A stretch of 9,104 nucleotides of DNA, from contig JACQRD010000070.1 in NCBI GenBank assembly GCA_016206675.1, positions 1-9,104 of the forward strand, read 5' to 3'. The notes beneath the pieces are model-generated. The model was given only the letters and a program-made list of their open reading frames with translations, was not told where the DNA came from and did no database searches. Source of the stretch: Candidatus Omnitrophota bacterium. GTDB taxonomy: Bacteria > Omnitrophota > Gorgyraeia > Aquiviventales > Aquiviventaceae. How positions within the stretch are numbered: the first letter of the stretch is position 1; every line of letters starts with the position of its first letter. The position numbers were made by a program, and so were the translations under genes. Below, piece after piece: positions 4,282 through 9,104 of this stretch.

Positions 4282-6774
4282 ATGACCGCGCCCTTGGTTC
4301 CTATCGCCATCGCCTTTCTTGCCGGTGTCTTCGCCGGAGGGCGCAGCCCCCCTCCGGTAGCACTCACGGCCGCCCTGGGTGTGTGCGCCGCCGCGCTCGG
4401 ATGGCGTTGGCGCGTCCGGCCGAGGGCTGGCGCCATCGCGGTAGGCCTGCTGTGGATGGCTCTCGGCATGTTGCGTATGGCGGTGTGGAGCGCTCATCCG
4501 GCGCAGCGGCTGGCGCAACGATTGACGGATGAGCCGCAGCGCGTCACTGTGCACGGCACCGTGGTGGATGACCCGGCTGAGCTCTTCGGTTTCTACGACG
4601 AGCAGGCCGTGGCGTGCATGCTGAACGTGAGGCATCTGCGCACACCTGCCGGATGGCCCCACCACCTGTCTGGGTTCGCTGAAAGCGAACCGCCGCTTCG
4701 CGGCTCGCCATCGGCGAGCAGACAGGTGGTGGGGTGGCGGGCCGCCGCCGGGCGCGTGCAGATGACCGTCGAAGCGCCCCGCGCCGCGTTGCGCTACGGC
4801 GATGAAATCGTCGCGGAGGGCGCCTGGGTGCGCGTGCCGGCGCCGGGCAATCCGGGAGCCTATGATCGCCGGGCCGCACTGGCCCGCCGGCGGGTGCATG
4901 GTCTGCTGCGGGTTGCACCCTCCGATGGGCTGGCGGGGCTGGGACGATCGCGCAGCGGTCTGCCCCTTCGCGGCCTCTTCGCCTGGCGCAGCCGCCTGCA
5001 GCAGCGGATCATCCAGACGTATTCAGCGCAGCACGCCGGGCTGTTGCAGTCCATCGTGCTGGGGCAGCGGGTGGCGCTGGATGAACGGCTGAAGCAGGCG
5101 TTTATTGAGACCGGCACGGTGCACCTGCTGGTCATCAGCGGGTTCAACGTCGGCATCATCGCCTGGGTCATCGATCGCATGCTGCGGGTGGCCGGCATGC
5201 CGTGGCGCCTGCGCCCGTGGCTGGCGGCCGCCGGCATCGGCGCATACGGGGCGCTGACCGGCTGGCAGCCGCCCGTGGCGCGCGCGGTGATCATGGCGTG
5301 GATCGTCTTCGGTGCTGCCGCCTGGGACCGCGTCGTGTCCTGGCCGAATACCCTGGCGGCGGCGGCCCTGGCGATCGTGGGAATGGATCCGTCGCAGCTG
5401 GCGGACCCCAGCTTCCAGCTCTCCTTCGGGGCGGTGGCGAGCCTGCTGGTGTTTACGCCTCGCTGGCAGCCGGCGATCGAGGCGCGCCTTGTCTGGATGC
5501 CGGCCGCCTGGCTGAGGCGGTTTCTCTCCGCGAGCCTCAGCGCGACGCTGGCCGTGTGGGCGGGGCTCTCGCCGCTGCTGGCCTGGTATTTTCATTTCGT
5601 CTCGCCGATTTCGCTGGTGGCCAACCTGCTGCTCGCCCCGCCCCTGAGCCTGTTGGTGGGCCTGGGCACTCCACTGCTTTTGCTCGGCGCCGGTTGCACG
5701 CCGCTGATGGCCGCCGCCGCCGTGCTCTTGCGTTGGCTGCTTGACGGCATCGTCTGGTGCGTCGTCTGGCTGCATCGCGTGCCGTGGGGTTGTGTTTGGA
5801 TCGGCCATCCCTCGGTGCTGTGGCTGGCCGCCTATGGCGCGCTGGTGGCGATTTCCGTCGCTCGCATCAAGCTGGACCTCAGCCCCGCGCGCATCGCGAT
5901 CTGCTGGGTGGCTGCCGCGGCGGTGTGGGTCTGGAGTGCGGTGGCCGTGCACGCCGTAGCCTCGCGCTGGCTGCGGGTGGACGTGGTGGATGTGGGCCAC
6001 GGCGACAGCATCCTGATCCGCACGCCGCGCCATCATGCGGTGTTGGTGGACGCAGGCACGCAGGAGGCCGGGCGCATGCGCGTGCTGCCCTTCCTGCGCT
6101 GGGAAGGGATTCATCGGCTCGACGCCCTCATGGTGACGCACACGGACGAAGATCATCTCGGCGGGGCGGTGCCGCTGCTTGCGCGGCTTGACGTCGGGCG
6201 CCTCTTGACGAACGGAGTGCAGGGTGACACGATGTCCGCTCATCGCCTGCGGGCGCTGGCCGCCGCGCGGCGCATGCCCATCAGCACGCTGGCCGCCGGC
6301 ATGCAGCTCAACCTGGGCGCCGGGGTCTCGTGCGCGGTGCTGCATCCGCCACGTGGAGGGGTGCCGGGGTCGCCGCTGGAGTCAAACGACAACAGCCTCG
6401 TGCTTAAGGTCTCCAAGGGCGCAGTGAGTGTTCTGCTGACCGCAGATATTGAGGAAGCCGGATTGCCGTGGCTGCTGGAAACGGGAGCGGTCCACGACGT
6501 CACGGTCCTGAAAGTGCCGCACCACGGAAGCCGCCTCGGACGAGCCGGGGAGGCCTTCTTTCGCCGGGCGCGCCCTCGCGTGGCCATCATCAGCGTCGGC
6601 CGGCTGCACCGGCTGCCGTCGGCCGAGACACTCACCGCACTGCGTGAATCGGGGGCGGCAGTGTACACCACGCGGGACGAGGGACGGGTGGCGCTGCGCA
6701 CTGATGGCAGGCGCCTGGAGATGCGGACGTTTCGCCAGGCCGATGCGCCAACGTGGATTGAGGTGGGTCGGTAA
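4282..6774 (+). CDS. comEC: ComEC/Rec2-family DNA uptake channel protein (830 aa) with C-terminal metallo-beta-lactamase domain
   Basis: ComEC forms the inner-membrane channel that carries single-stranded DNA into the cytoplasm during natural transformation. Three domains appear in order. An N-terminal membrane/OB-like region (about 1-200) includes RYGDEIVAEG and NPGAYDRRAAL. The polytopic Competence domain (about 225-525) has HLLVISGFNVG (281-291), the WQPPVARAVIM segment (328-338) and DPSQLADPSFQLSFGA (369-384). The C-terminal metallo-beta-lactamase-like domain (about 565-800) has VDVVDVGHGDSILI (566-579), THTDEDHLGG (619-628), SNDNS (701-705), TADIE (720-724) and VPHHGS (745-750). The metal-ligand motifs look intact, so nuclease-like activity is plausible. 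ATG 4282 has no Shine-Dalgarno and sits directly after a terminator. Residues 126-151 are encoded by an inserted palindromic element. The TAA overlaps the next ATG. Confidence 0.94.
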   Translation: MTAPLVPIAIAFLAGVFAGGRSPPPVALTAALGVCAAALGWRWRVRPRAGAIAVGLLWMALGMLRMAVWSAHPAQRLAQRLTDEPQRVTVHGTVVDDPAELFGFYDEQAVACMLNVRHLRTPAGWPHHLSGFAESEPPLRGSPSASRQVVGWRAAAGRVQMTVEAPRAALRYGDEIVAEGAWVRVPAPGNPGAYDRRAALARRRVHGLLRVAPSDGLAGLGRSRSGLPLRGLFAWRSRLQQRIIQTYSAQHAGLLQSIVLGQRVALDERLKQAFIETGTVHLLVISGFNVGIIAWVIDRMLRVAGMPWRLRPWLAAAGIGAYGALTGWQPPVARAVIMAWIVFGAAAWDRVVSWPNTLAAAALAIVGMDPSQLADPSFQLSFGAVASLLVFTPRWQPAIEARLVWMPAAWLRRFLSASLSATLAVWAGLSPLLAWYFHFVSPISLVANLLLAPPLSLLVGLGTPLLLLGAGCTPLMAAAAVLLRWLLDGIVWCVVWLHRVPWGCVWIGHPSVLWLAAYGALVAISVARIKLDLSPARIAICWVAAAAVWVWSAVAVHAVASRWLRVDVVDVGHGDSILIRTPRHHAVLVDAGTQEAGRMRVLPFLRWEGIHRLDALMVTHTDEDHLGGAVPLLARLDVGRLLTNGVQGDTMSAHRLRALAAARRMPISTLAAGMQLNLGAGVSCAVLHPPRGGVPGSPLESNDNSLVLKVSKGAVSVLLTADIEEAGLPWLLETGAVHDVTVLKVPHHGSRLGRAGEAFFRRARPRVAIISVGRLHRLPSAETLTALRESGAAVYTTRDEGRVALRTDGRRLEMRTFRQADAPTWIEVGR
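4657..4734. repeat. 78-bp cloverleaf palindromic element inserted in frame within comEC
   Basis: The outer arms CCCCACCACCTGTCTG (4657-4672) and CAGACAGGTGGTGGGG (4719-4734) are perfect 16-bp inverted repeats. Between them are three perfect hairpins: GGTTCGCT/AGCGAACC (4673-4680/4684-4691, loop GAA), GCCGC/GCGGC (4692-4696/4700-4704, loop TTC) and TCGCC/GGCGA (4705-4709/4713-4717, loop ATC). Only G4718 and the nine loop bases are unpaired. The element is 26 codons, encoding comEC residues 126-151 (P to G), and has no stop in the reading frame; five of the six frames through it are open. TGG flanks both ends (4654-4656, 4735-4737). It resembles, in behaviour, palindromic elements inserted in proteins of other bacteria; I do not know this sequence. 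Confidence 0.85.
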
Positions 6775-7703
6775 TGTGGTGGCGGGCGACGTGGGGATTG
6801 GGTTTGTTTGCTGGCTCCATGGCGGCGGGGTGGGCGCTGGCCCGCGCAGGCCGCATGACGCAGGCCCGGGCCGGCCGGCTGGTGCGTTGGCTCATCAAAG
6901 GCCCGGCGCCGGTGATGCTCTGTTTGGCCTTCTGGGGCATGGATCTGCGCCGGGCCGACGTGTGGATGCTGCCCATCGTGGGGTTTCTGGTGTCGATGTC
7001 GGCGCTGGCGCCGGCCTTCCTCTACAGCCGACACGCGGCCTTCAGCGCCCCCCAAACCGGCAGTTTCCTGACCTGCGCCATGTTTTCCAATCTGGGCTAC
7101 CTGGGTGCCTATACGGCCTTTGCGCTCTACGGGGAAACGGCCTACGCGCTGTGCGTGCTCTACTTTATGTTCTTCACGCCGTGCTTCTATACGCTGGGCT
7201 TCAGCCTGGCGCGGCATTACGGCCGGCGGCGAGGCGAGAGAGGTGTGCAGCCTGCGCTGGGCGACGATCTGCGCCTCTATCCGTTTCTCGGGATGGTGGC
7301 GGGCTCGGCGCTGAGCTGGCTTGGGATTGCGCGCCCCGCCTGGCTGTCGCCGGTCAACCACGCGCTCATCACCACCGATACCGTCCTGAGCCTGGTGGCG
7401 GTGGGCTCGCAGCTGCTGTTGGTTTCGCCGCGGCGCTGGCTTGAGCCTTGCCTGGCGATGAGCGGCATCAAGCTGCTCGTCACCCCGCTGGTGGCGTGGG
7501 CAGTCGTCAGCCTGCTGCACTTGCAGGGGTTGCCGCGGTTTGTGGTGCTGCTTGAGGCCTCAATGCCGGTGGGGGTTTCTCCGCTGCTGCTGCCGCTGCT
7601 CTTCGGGTTGGACCGTCGGCTGACCAACGCGCTGTGGCTGTTCACCACGCTGGTCTCGATCCCGTGGCTGCTCTTGGTGCTTCCCCTGTTGCAGCGGTGG
7701 TAG
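6774..7703 (+). CDS. AEC (auxin efflux carrier) family transporter (309 aa)
   Basis: An integral membrane permease of the AEC family, a group that includes bacterial carriers of malate, malonate and other small anions; the substrate cannot be read here. Hydrophobic segments run throughout, about nine to ten helices (for example 5-24, 46-54, 64-83, 98-118, 122-146, 168-184, 199-217, 229-249, 255-277, 283-306). The family hallmarks are CAMFSNLGYLGA (101-112), the discontinuous-helix region, and EASMPVGVSPLLLPLLFGLD (261-280). Length is normal for the family. The start ATG 6774 overlaps the comEC TAA by one base (TAATG), with a good ribosome site GAGGTGG (6760-6766), so it is co-translated with comEC. 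A job in DNA uptake is not implied; operon partners of this kind are often unrelated. Confidence 0.87.
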   Translation: MWWRATWGLGLFAGSMAAGWALARAGRMTQARAGRLVRWLIKGPAPVMLCLAFWGMDLRRADVWMLPIVGFLVSMSALAPAFLYSRHAAFSAPQTGSFLTCAMFSNLGYLGAYTAFALYGETAYALCVLYFMFFTPCFYTLGFSLARHYGRRRGERGVQPALGDDLRLYPFLGMVAGSALSWLGIARPAWLSPVNHALITTDTVLSLVAVGSQLLLVSPRRWLEPCLAMSGIKLLVTPLVAWAVVSLLHLQGLPRFVVLLEASMPVGVSPLLLPLLFGLDRRLTNALWLFTTLVSIPWLLLVLPLLQRW

Positions 7704-7720
7704 TGTCTCGATCCTCCGGG

Positions 7721-7754
7721 GCGGCTGTGGCCGCGGGCCGTTCCCTCGGGGAAC
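7721..7754. repeat. Two short perfect hairpins after the AEC transporter gene
   Basis: GCGGC/GCCGC (7721-7725/7730-7734, loop TGTG) and GTTCCC/GGGAAC (7740-7745/7749-7754, loop TCG) sit 18-51 nt after the transporter stop. Neither is followed by a T-run. They could slow RNA decay or mark a factor-dependent end of transcription, but that is inference. Confidence 0.5.
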
Positions 7755-7772
7755 CCTCCCTCTCCCCGCCAC

Positions 7773-7815
7773 GACACGAGGGCGTGTCCGGTAAGGTGCC
7801 AGGCACCGGGGGACA
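7773..7815. repeat. REP-like compound palindrome with GGTGCCAGGCACC core
   Basis: The core GGTGCCAGGCACC (7795-7807) is a perfect palindrome around a central A. It is enclosed by TGTCC (7785-7789) and GGACA (7811-7815). A competing hairpin GACACG/CGTGTC (7773-7778/7783-7788, loop AGGG) shares the left outer arm. The layout resembles REP elements mobilised by REP-associated tyrosine transposases. From memory, cores of this kind are common in many GC-rich genomes, but I cannot check the copy number here. Confidence 0.55.
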
Positions 7816-7899
7816 GGCATCGCCGAAGCCGCCTACTTTTCCCATCCCCCTCGCTGCCCTACGTCAGCCGCGGGGACGCCGCCTCCCCGAGTTCCTTGA

Positions 7900-8180
7900 G
7901 CTCTCGGCAAGACCGTTTCGAGCACCTTCCAGCCGGGCTGGAACTTCTTGGCCTTGCCGGTGGATCCCCCGGATCGATCCATCAGCGCGGTCCTCGGCGC
8001 TGCGGCGGCCAGCCCGCTCGCCCTCGCGAGTTGGTTGACCGGGGTGAGCTACAGCCAGGTGAAGCACCTCGACGCGACCGGGACGTTGGGCAATGCGAGC
8101 CAAGCAGAGGCCGGCCACAGCTACTGGGTGCAGGTGAGCACCGCTTCCCCCCTGGAGTCCGCAACCCGAAGGGCAGCAGC
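7900..8180 (+). pseudogene. Decayed fragment of a secreted/surface protein C-terminal domain
   Basis: The frame is open from the codon after a TGA (7897-7899) to a TAA at 8233-8235, but has no credible start or ribosome site. About 75 residues from 7927 read as TFQPGWNFLALPVDPPD, then SISAVLGAA, then SQAEAGHSYWVQVSTASPL. The GWN-x-x-ALP-x-DP opening and the AG-x-x-YWV-x-V closing resemble the small domain found at the C-termini of large secreted proteins (the form GWNLVALP ... AGKGYWV). The N-terminal bulk of any such protein is missing, and the C-terminus runs into the promoter of the next operon. I read it as the remnant of a larger gene lost by deletion. The rest of 7704-8200 holds only the hairpins and palindrome listed separately. 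Confidence 0.45.
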
Positions 8181-8201
8181 GAATGCGTATCATATCGTAC
8201 C

Positions 8202-8230
8202 TTGTGCAAGCCTCTCATATGTGTTATATT
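8202..8230 (+). promoter_or_regulatory. Sigma70-like promoter for the toxin-antitoxin pair
   Basis: A -35-like TTGTGC (8202-8207) and a strong -10 TATATT (8225-8230) are separated by 17 bp. The stretch 8188-8240 is much more AT-rich than its surroundings. The start of transcription would be near 8237, leaving a ~26-nt leader with AGGAGG at 8251-8256. Confidence 0.6.
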
Positions 8231-8250
8231 TGTAAACACAGATCACACAT
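8219..8250. promoter_or_regulatory. Probable autoregulatory operator overlapping the -10
   Basis: TGTGTT (8220-8225) and AACACA (8235-8240) form an inverted repeat with a 9-bp spacer. A further ACACAT (8245-8250) is complementary to ATGTGT (8219-8224). Ribbon-helix-helix antitoxins commonly bind such repeats next to their own promoter, so this is the natural site for repression by the antitoxin or the toxin-antitoxin complex. The role is inferred. Confidence 0.5.
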
Positions 8251-8262
8251 AGGAGGGGCGCG

Positions 8263-8490
8263 ATGACAAACTTGACGCTGTCGATCCCGGACGATCTCAA
8301 GGCCAAAATGAGCCACTTTCCGGAAATCAACTGGTCGGAGGTGGCCCGGCAGGCGATCATGGAAAAGACGCGGGTGCTTGAGCAGATGCAGCGGTTGCTC
8401 TCGCGGAGCACGCTGACCGAGCAGGATGCGCTCAAGATCGGCCGAGCAATCAAGCGGCGCATGTGGAAGAAGTCCCAGCGCTCCAGCTAA
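8263..8490 (+). CDS. vapB: VapB-type antitoxin (75 aa)
   Basis: The first gene of a type II toxin-antitoxin pair; the antitoxin neutralises the downstream PIN ribonuclease by direct binding and represses the operon. The N-terminus reads NLTLSIPDDLKAKM (3-16), a beta strand and first helix of a ribbon-helix-helix-like DNA-binding domain, then EINWSEVARQAIMEK (21-35), a segment characteristic of one large VapB subfamily. The C-terminal half (36-75) is helical and strongly basic (RAIKRRMWKKSQR) and should be the toxin-binding part. ATG 8263 has an excellent AGGAGG (8251-8256) 6 nt upstream, much better than the ribosome sites of the housekeeping genes. The TAA overlaps the toxin ATG by one base. 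Such pairs are frequently acquired horizontally. Confidence 0.85.
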   Translation: MTNLTLSIPDDLKAKMSHFPEINWSEVARQAIMEKTRVLEQMQRLLSRSTLTEQDALKIGRAIKRRMWKKSQRSS

Positions 8491-8819
8491 TGGAGCTCGT
8501 GGTCGATACGAACGTTCTGGTTGCCGGGTTCCTCCGCTCGGCCACAACCCGGGAGCTGCTCTTGGATGAACGGCTCATCCTGTGGGCGCCTGAATACCTG
8601 CTGACAGAAGCCGAACGGATTTTGCCAACCAGCGCATTCCGCCCGAAGTTGCCAGACGCCAAGGCATTGGTCGCGGATCCGGAGGATGCGCCCTTCCTCG
8701 CCCTAGCGCTGTACCTGCAGCTTCCGCTGTGGTCGAATGACGCTCCGCTCAGGACGCAACACGCTGTGGTTGTCTATACCACTGAGAACGTCCTGAGCGT
8801 CCTGCAGGGACGCTCGTAG
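8490..8819 (+). CDS. vapC: VapC-type PIN-domain ribonuclease toxin (109 aa, shorter than usual)
   Basis: PIN-domain toxins cleave RNA (often tRNA or rRNA) with metal-bound acidic residues. Four candidate acids are visible: D6 in VVDTNVLVAG, E40 in LLTEAE, D66 in ADPEDAPFLALAL and D84 in WSNDAPL, matching the D-E-D-D pattern; N8 follows the first Asp as usual. The strand VVVYTTENVLSVL closes the fold. ATG 8490 overlaps the antitoxin stop (TAATG) and places D6 correctly; an in-frame ATG at 8463 lies inside the antitoxin gene. At 109 residues it is some 20-25 shorter than related toxins of this type, and the segment between E40 and D66 looks too short, suggesting an in-frame deletion of helices. 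Activity is therefore uncertain. Confidence 0.85.
   Translation: MELVVDTNVLVAGFLRSATTRELLLDERLILWAPEYLLTEAERILPTSAFRPKLPDAKALVADPEDAPFLALALYLQLPLWSNDAPLRTQHAVVVYTTENVLSVLQGRS
8795..8815. repeat. Hairpin at the 3' end of the toxin gene
   Basis: GAGCGTCC (8795-8802) and GGACGCTC (8808-8815) are perfect 8-bp inverted repeats with loop TGCAG, ending one base before the stop codon. No T-run follows, so it is not a canonical terminator. It encodes the last residues of the toxin (LSVLQGRS). Confidence 0.5.
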
Positions 8820-8890
8820 AGCTATTACTCTCCGACCCTTGCTGTCGTCCACCTCCTCCTGACACACCACCATCGATGAATGTCACGCGA

Positions 8891-8971
8891 GGCTGCGGGT
8901 GACATGGTGGCTGACGAGAGGGAAGCCGAAGGAGGGACCCCGAGACAGCCACCATGGCAGGACCCGCAGCC
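8891..8971. repeat. Nested long inverted repeat in the 219-nt gap after vapC
   Basis: Two perfect stems are stacked: GGCTGCGGGT (8891-8900) with ACCCGCAGCC (8962-8971), 10 bp; and CATGGTGGCTG (8903-8913) with CAGCCACCATG (8946-8956), 11 bp, separated by a small asymmetric internal loop (2 and 5 nt). The apical loop is a purine-rich 32 nt (8914-8945). A competing 7-bp stem ATGTCAC/GTGACAT (8880-8886/8899-8905) could form instead. There is no T-run and no coding sequence. It could be a structured RNA, a palindromic mobile element or a recombination scar; I cannot assign it. Confidence 0.65.
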
Positions 8972-8999
8972 CTAGCTTGAGTCGCCAGCTGCAGCGGCT

Positions 9000-9028
9000 T
9001 TGACTTCATGACGCGCATTTGGTATCTT
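9000..9028 (+). promoter_or_regulatory. Sigma70-like promoter just upstream of the last gene
   Basis: TTGACT (9000-9005, five of six to consensus) and TATCTT (9023-9028, four of six) are spaced by 17 bp. Transcription would start near 9035, only a few bases before the ATG at 9039, so the mRNA may be leaderless; no Shine-Dalgarno precedes the ATG. Confidence 0.55.
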
Positions 9029-9038
9029 GGACCGTTAC

Positions 9039-9104
9039 ATGCGTCTCTCTCCTCAATCTCTCCTGATCGTCGCCTTGTTGGCGGCACTGCCCGTGCCCGA
9101 GGCC
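9039..9104 (+). CDS. N-terminus of an exported protein (3' truncated by window edge)
   Basis: Only 22 codons are present. They read as a Sec-type signal peptide: a short basic start (MR), a hydrophobic core SLLIVALLAALPV (7-19) and PEA at the window edge, where a cleavage region would be expected. The mature protein is outside the window, so its function is unknown. The start ATG 9039 fits the promoter at 9000-9028, though a downstream start cannot be excluded. Confidence 0.55.
   Translation, partial: MRLSPQSLLIVALLAALPVPEA

Noticed and set aside
4657..4734. The cloverleaf as a tRNA gene.
   Set aside because: The 16-bp acceptor-like stem, 3-nt loops in all arms, absence of the T-loop TTCRA pattern and absence of a 7-nt anticodon loop rule out a functional tRNA.
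5023..6345. A 440-codon minus-strand open frame opposite comEC.
   Set aside because: The composition is rich in His, Arg, Gln and Pro with no domain pattern; the plus strand carries clear ComEC motifs over the same bases.
6240..7520. A 426-codon minus-strand open frame spanning the end of comEC and the transporter.
   Set aside because: It covers two real plus-strand genes and reads as the usual Arg/Gln/His-rich shadow.
8178..8190. A lone CGAATGCG (8180-8187) resembling the octamer repeat unit.
   Set aside because: A single unit with no tandem or inverted partner; chance cannot be excluded.
7896..8252. A 118-codon plus-strand open frame overlapping the proposed surface-protein remnant.
   Set aside because: The translation is Arg/Pro/Gly-rich without domain pattern, it starts from a poor codon without a ribosome site, and it runs through the vapBC promoter.

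Overview
The window is GC-rich bacterial DNA, about two thirds G+C by eye, with short gene spacings and stop/start overlaps. It suggests an uncultured Gram-negative (diderm) bacterium. The bacterial leucyl-tRNA synthetase C-terminus, ComEA/ComEC, TatA, a UvrD-family helicase and sigma70-like promoters all say Bacteria. The phylum cannot be fixed from the sequence alone; Omnitrophota, Nitrospirota or Methylomirabilota-like lineages are possibilities only.

Layout, all plus strand: 3' end of leuS (1-353); comEA-like membrane-anchored helix-hairpin-helix protein (399-797); an unrecognised beta-rich protein (816-1217); a very short tatA (1320-1469); a small winged-helix-like protein (1472-1750); a UvrD/PcrA-type helicase (1842-3869) whose 3' end overlaps a PilZ protein (3856-4221); a strong intrinsic terminator (4239-4277); comEC (4282-6774) overlapping an AEC-family transporter (6774-7703). 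A gene-poor accessory stretch follows (7704-8262), holding hairpins, a REP-like palindrome and what looks like a decayed fragment of a surface-protein domain. Then comes a VapBC-type toxin-antitoxin pair with its own promoter and operator (8202-8819), a nested inverted repeat (8891-8971), and the first 22 codons of an exported protein behind a good promoter (9000-9104).

Functionally the left 7 kb reads as a housekeeping block carrying both DNA-binding (ComEA) and DNA-channel (ComEC) components of natural transformation, next to a helicase and a c-di-GMP receptor-like PilZ protein. The right 1.4 kb looks like accessory DNA.

The most unusual content is structural. (1) A 78-bp element inside comEC folds on paper into a near-perfect cloverleaf: a 16-bp outer stem and three arms of 8, 5 and 5 bp, each with a 3-nt loop. 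It is exactly 26 codons long, in frame, and flanked by TGG on both sides, so it looks like an inserted palindromic element tolerated as a protein extension. (2) Two families of intergenic hairpins have arms made of short tandem repeats: a heptamer family (AGC-N-N-A/T-C type) at three successive gene junctions, and an octamer family (TGAATGCG type) immediately before the helicase gene.
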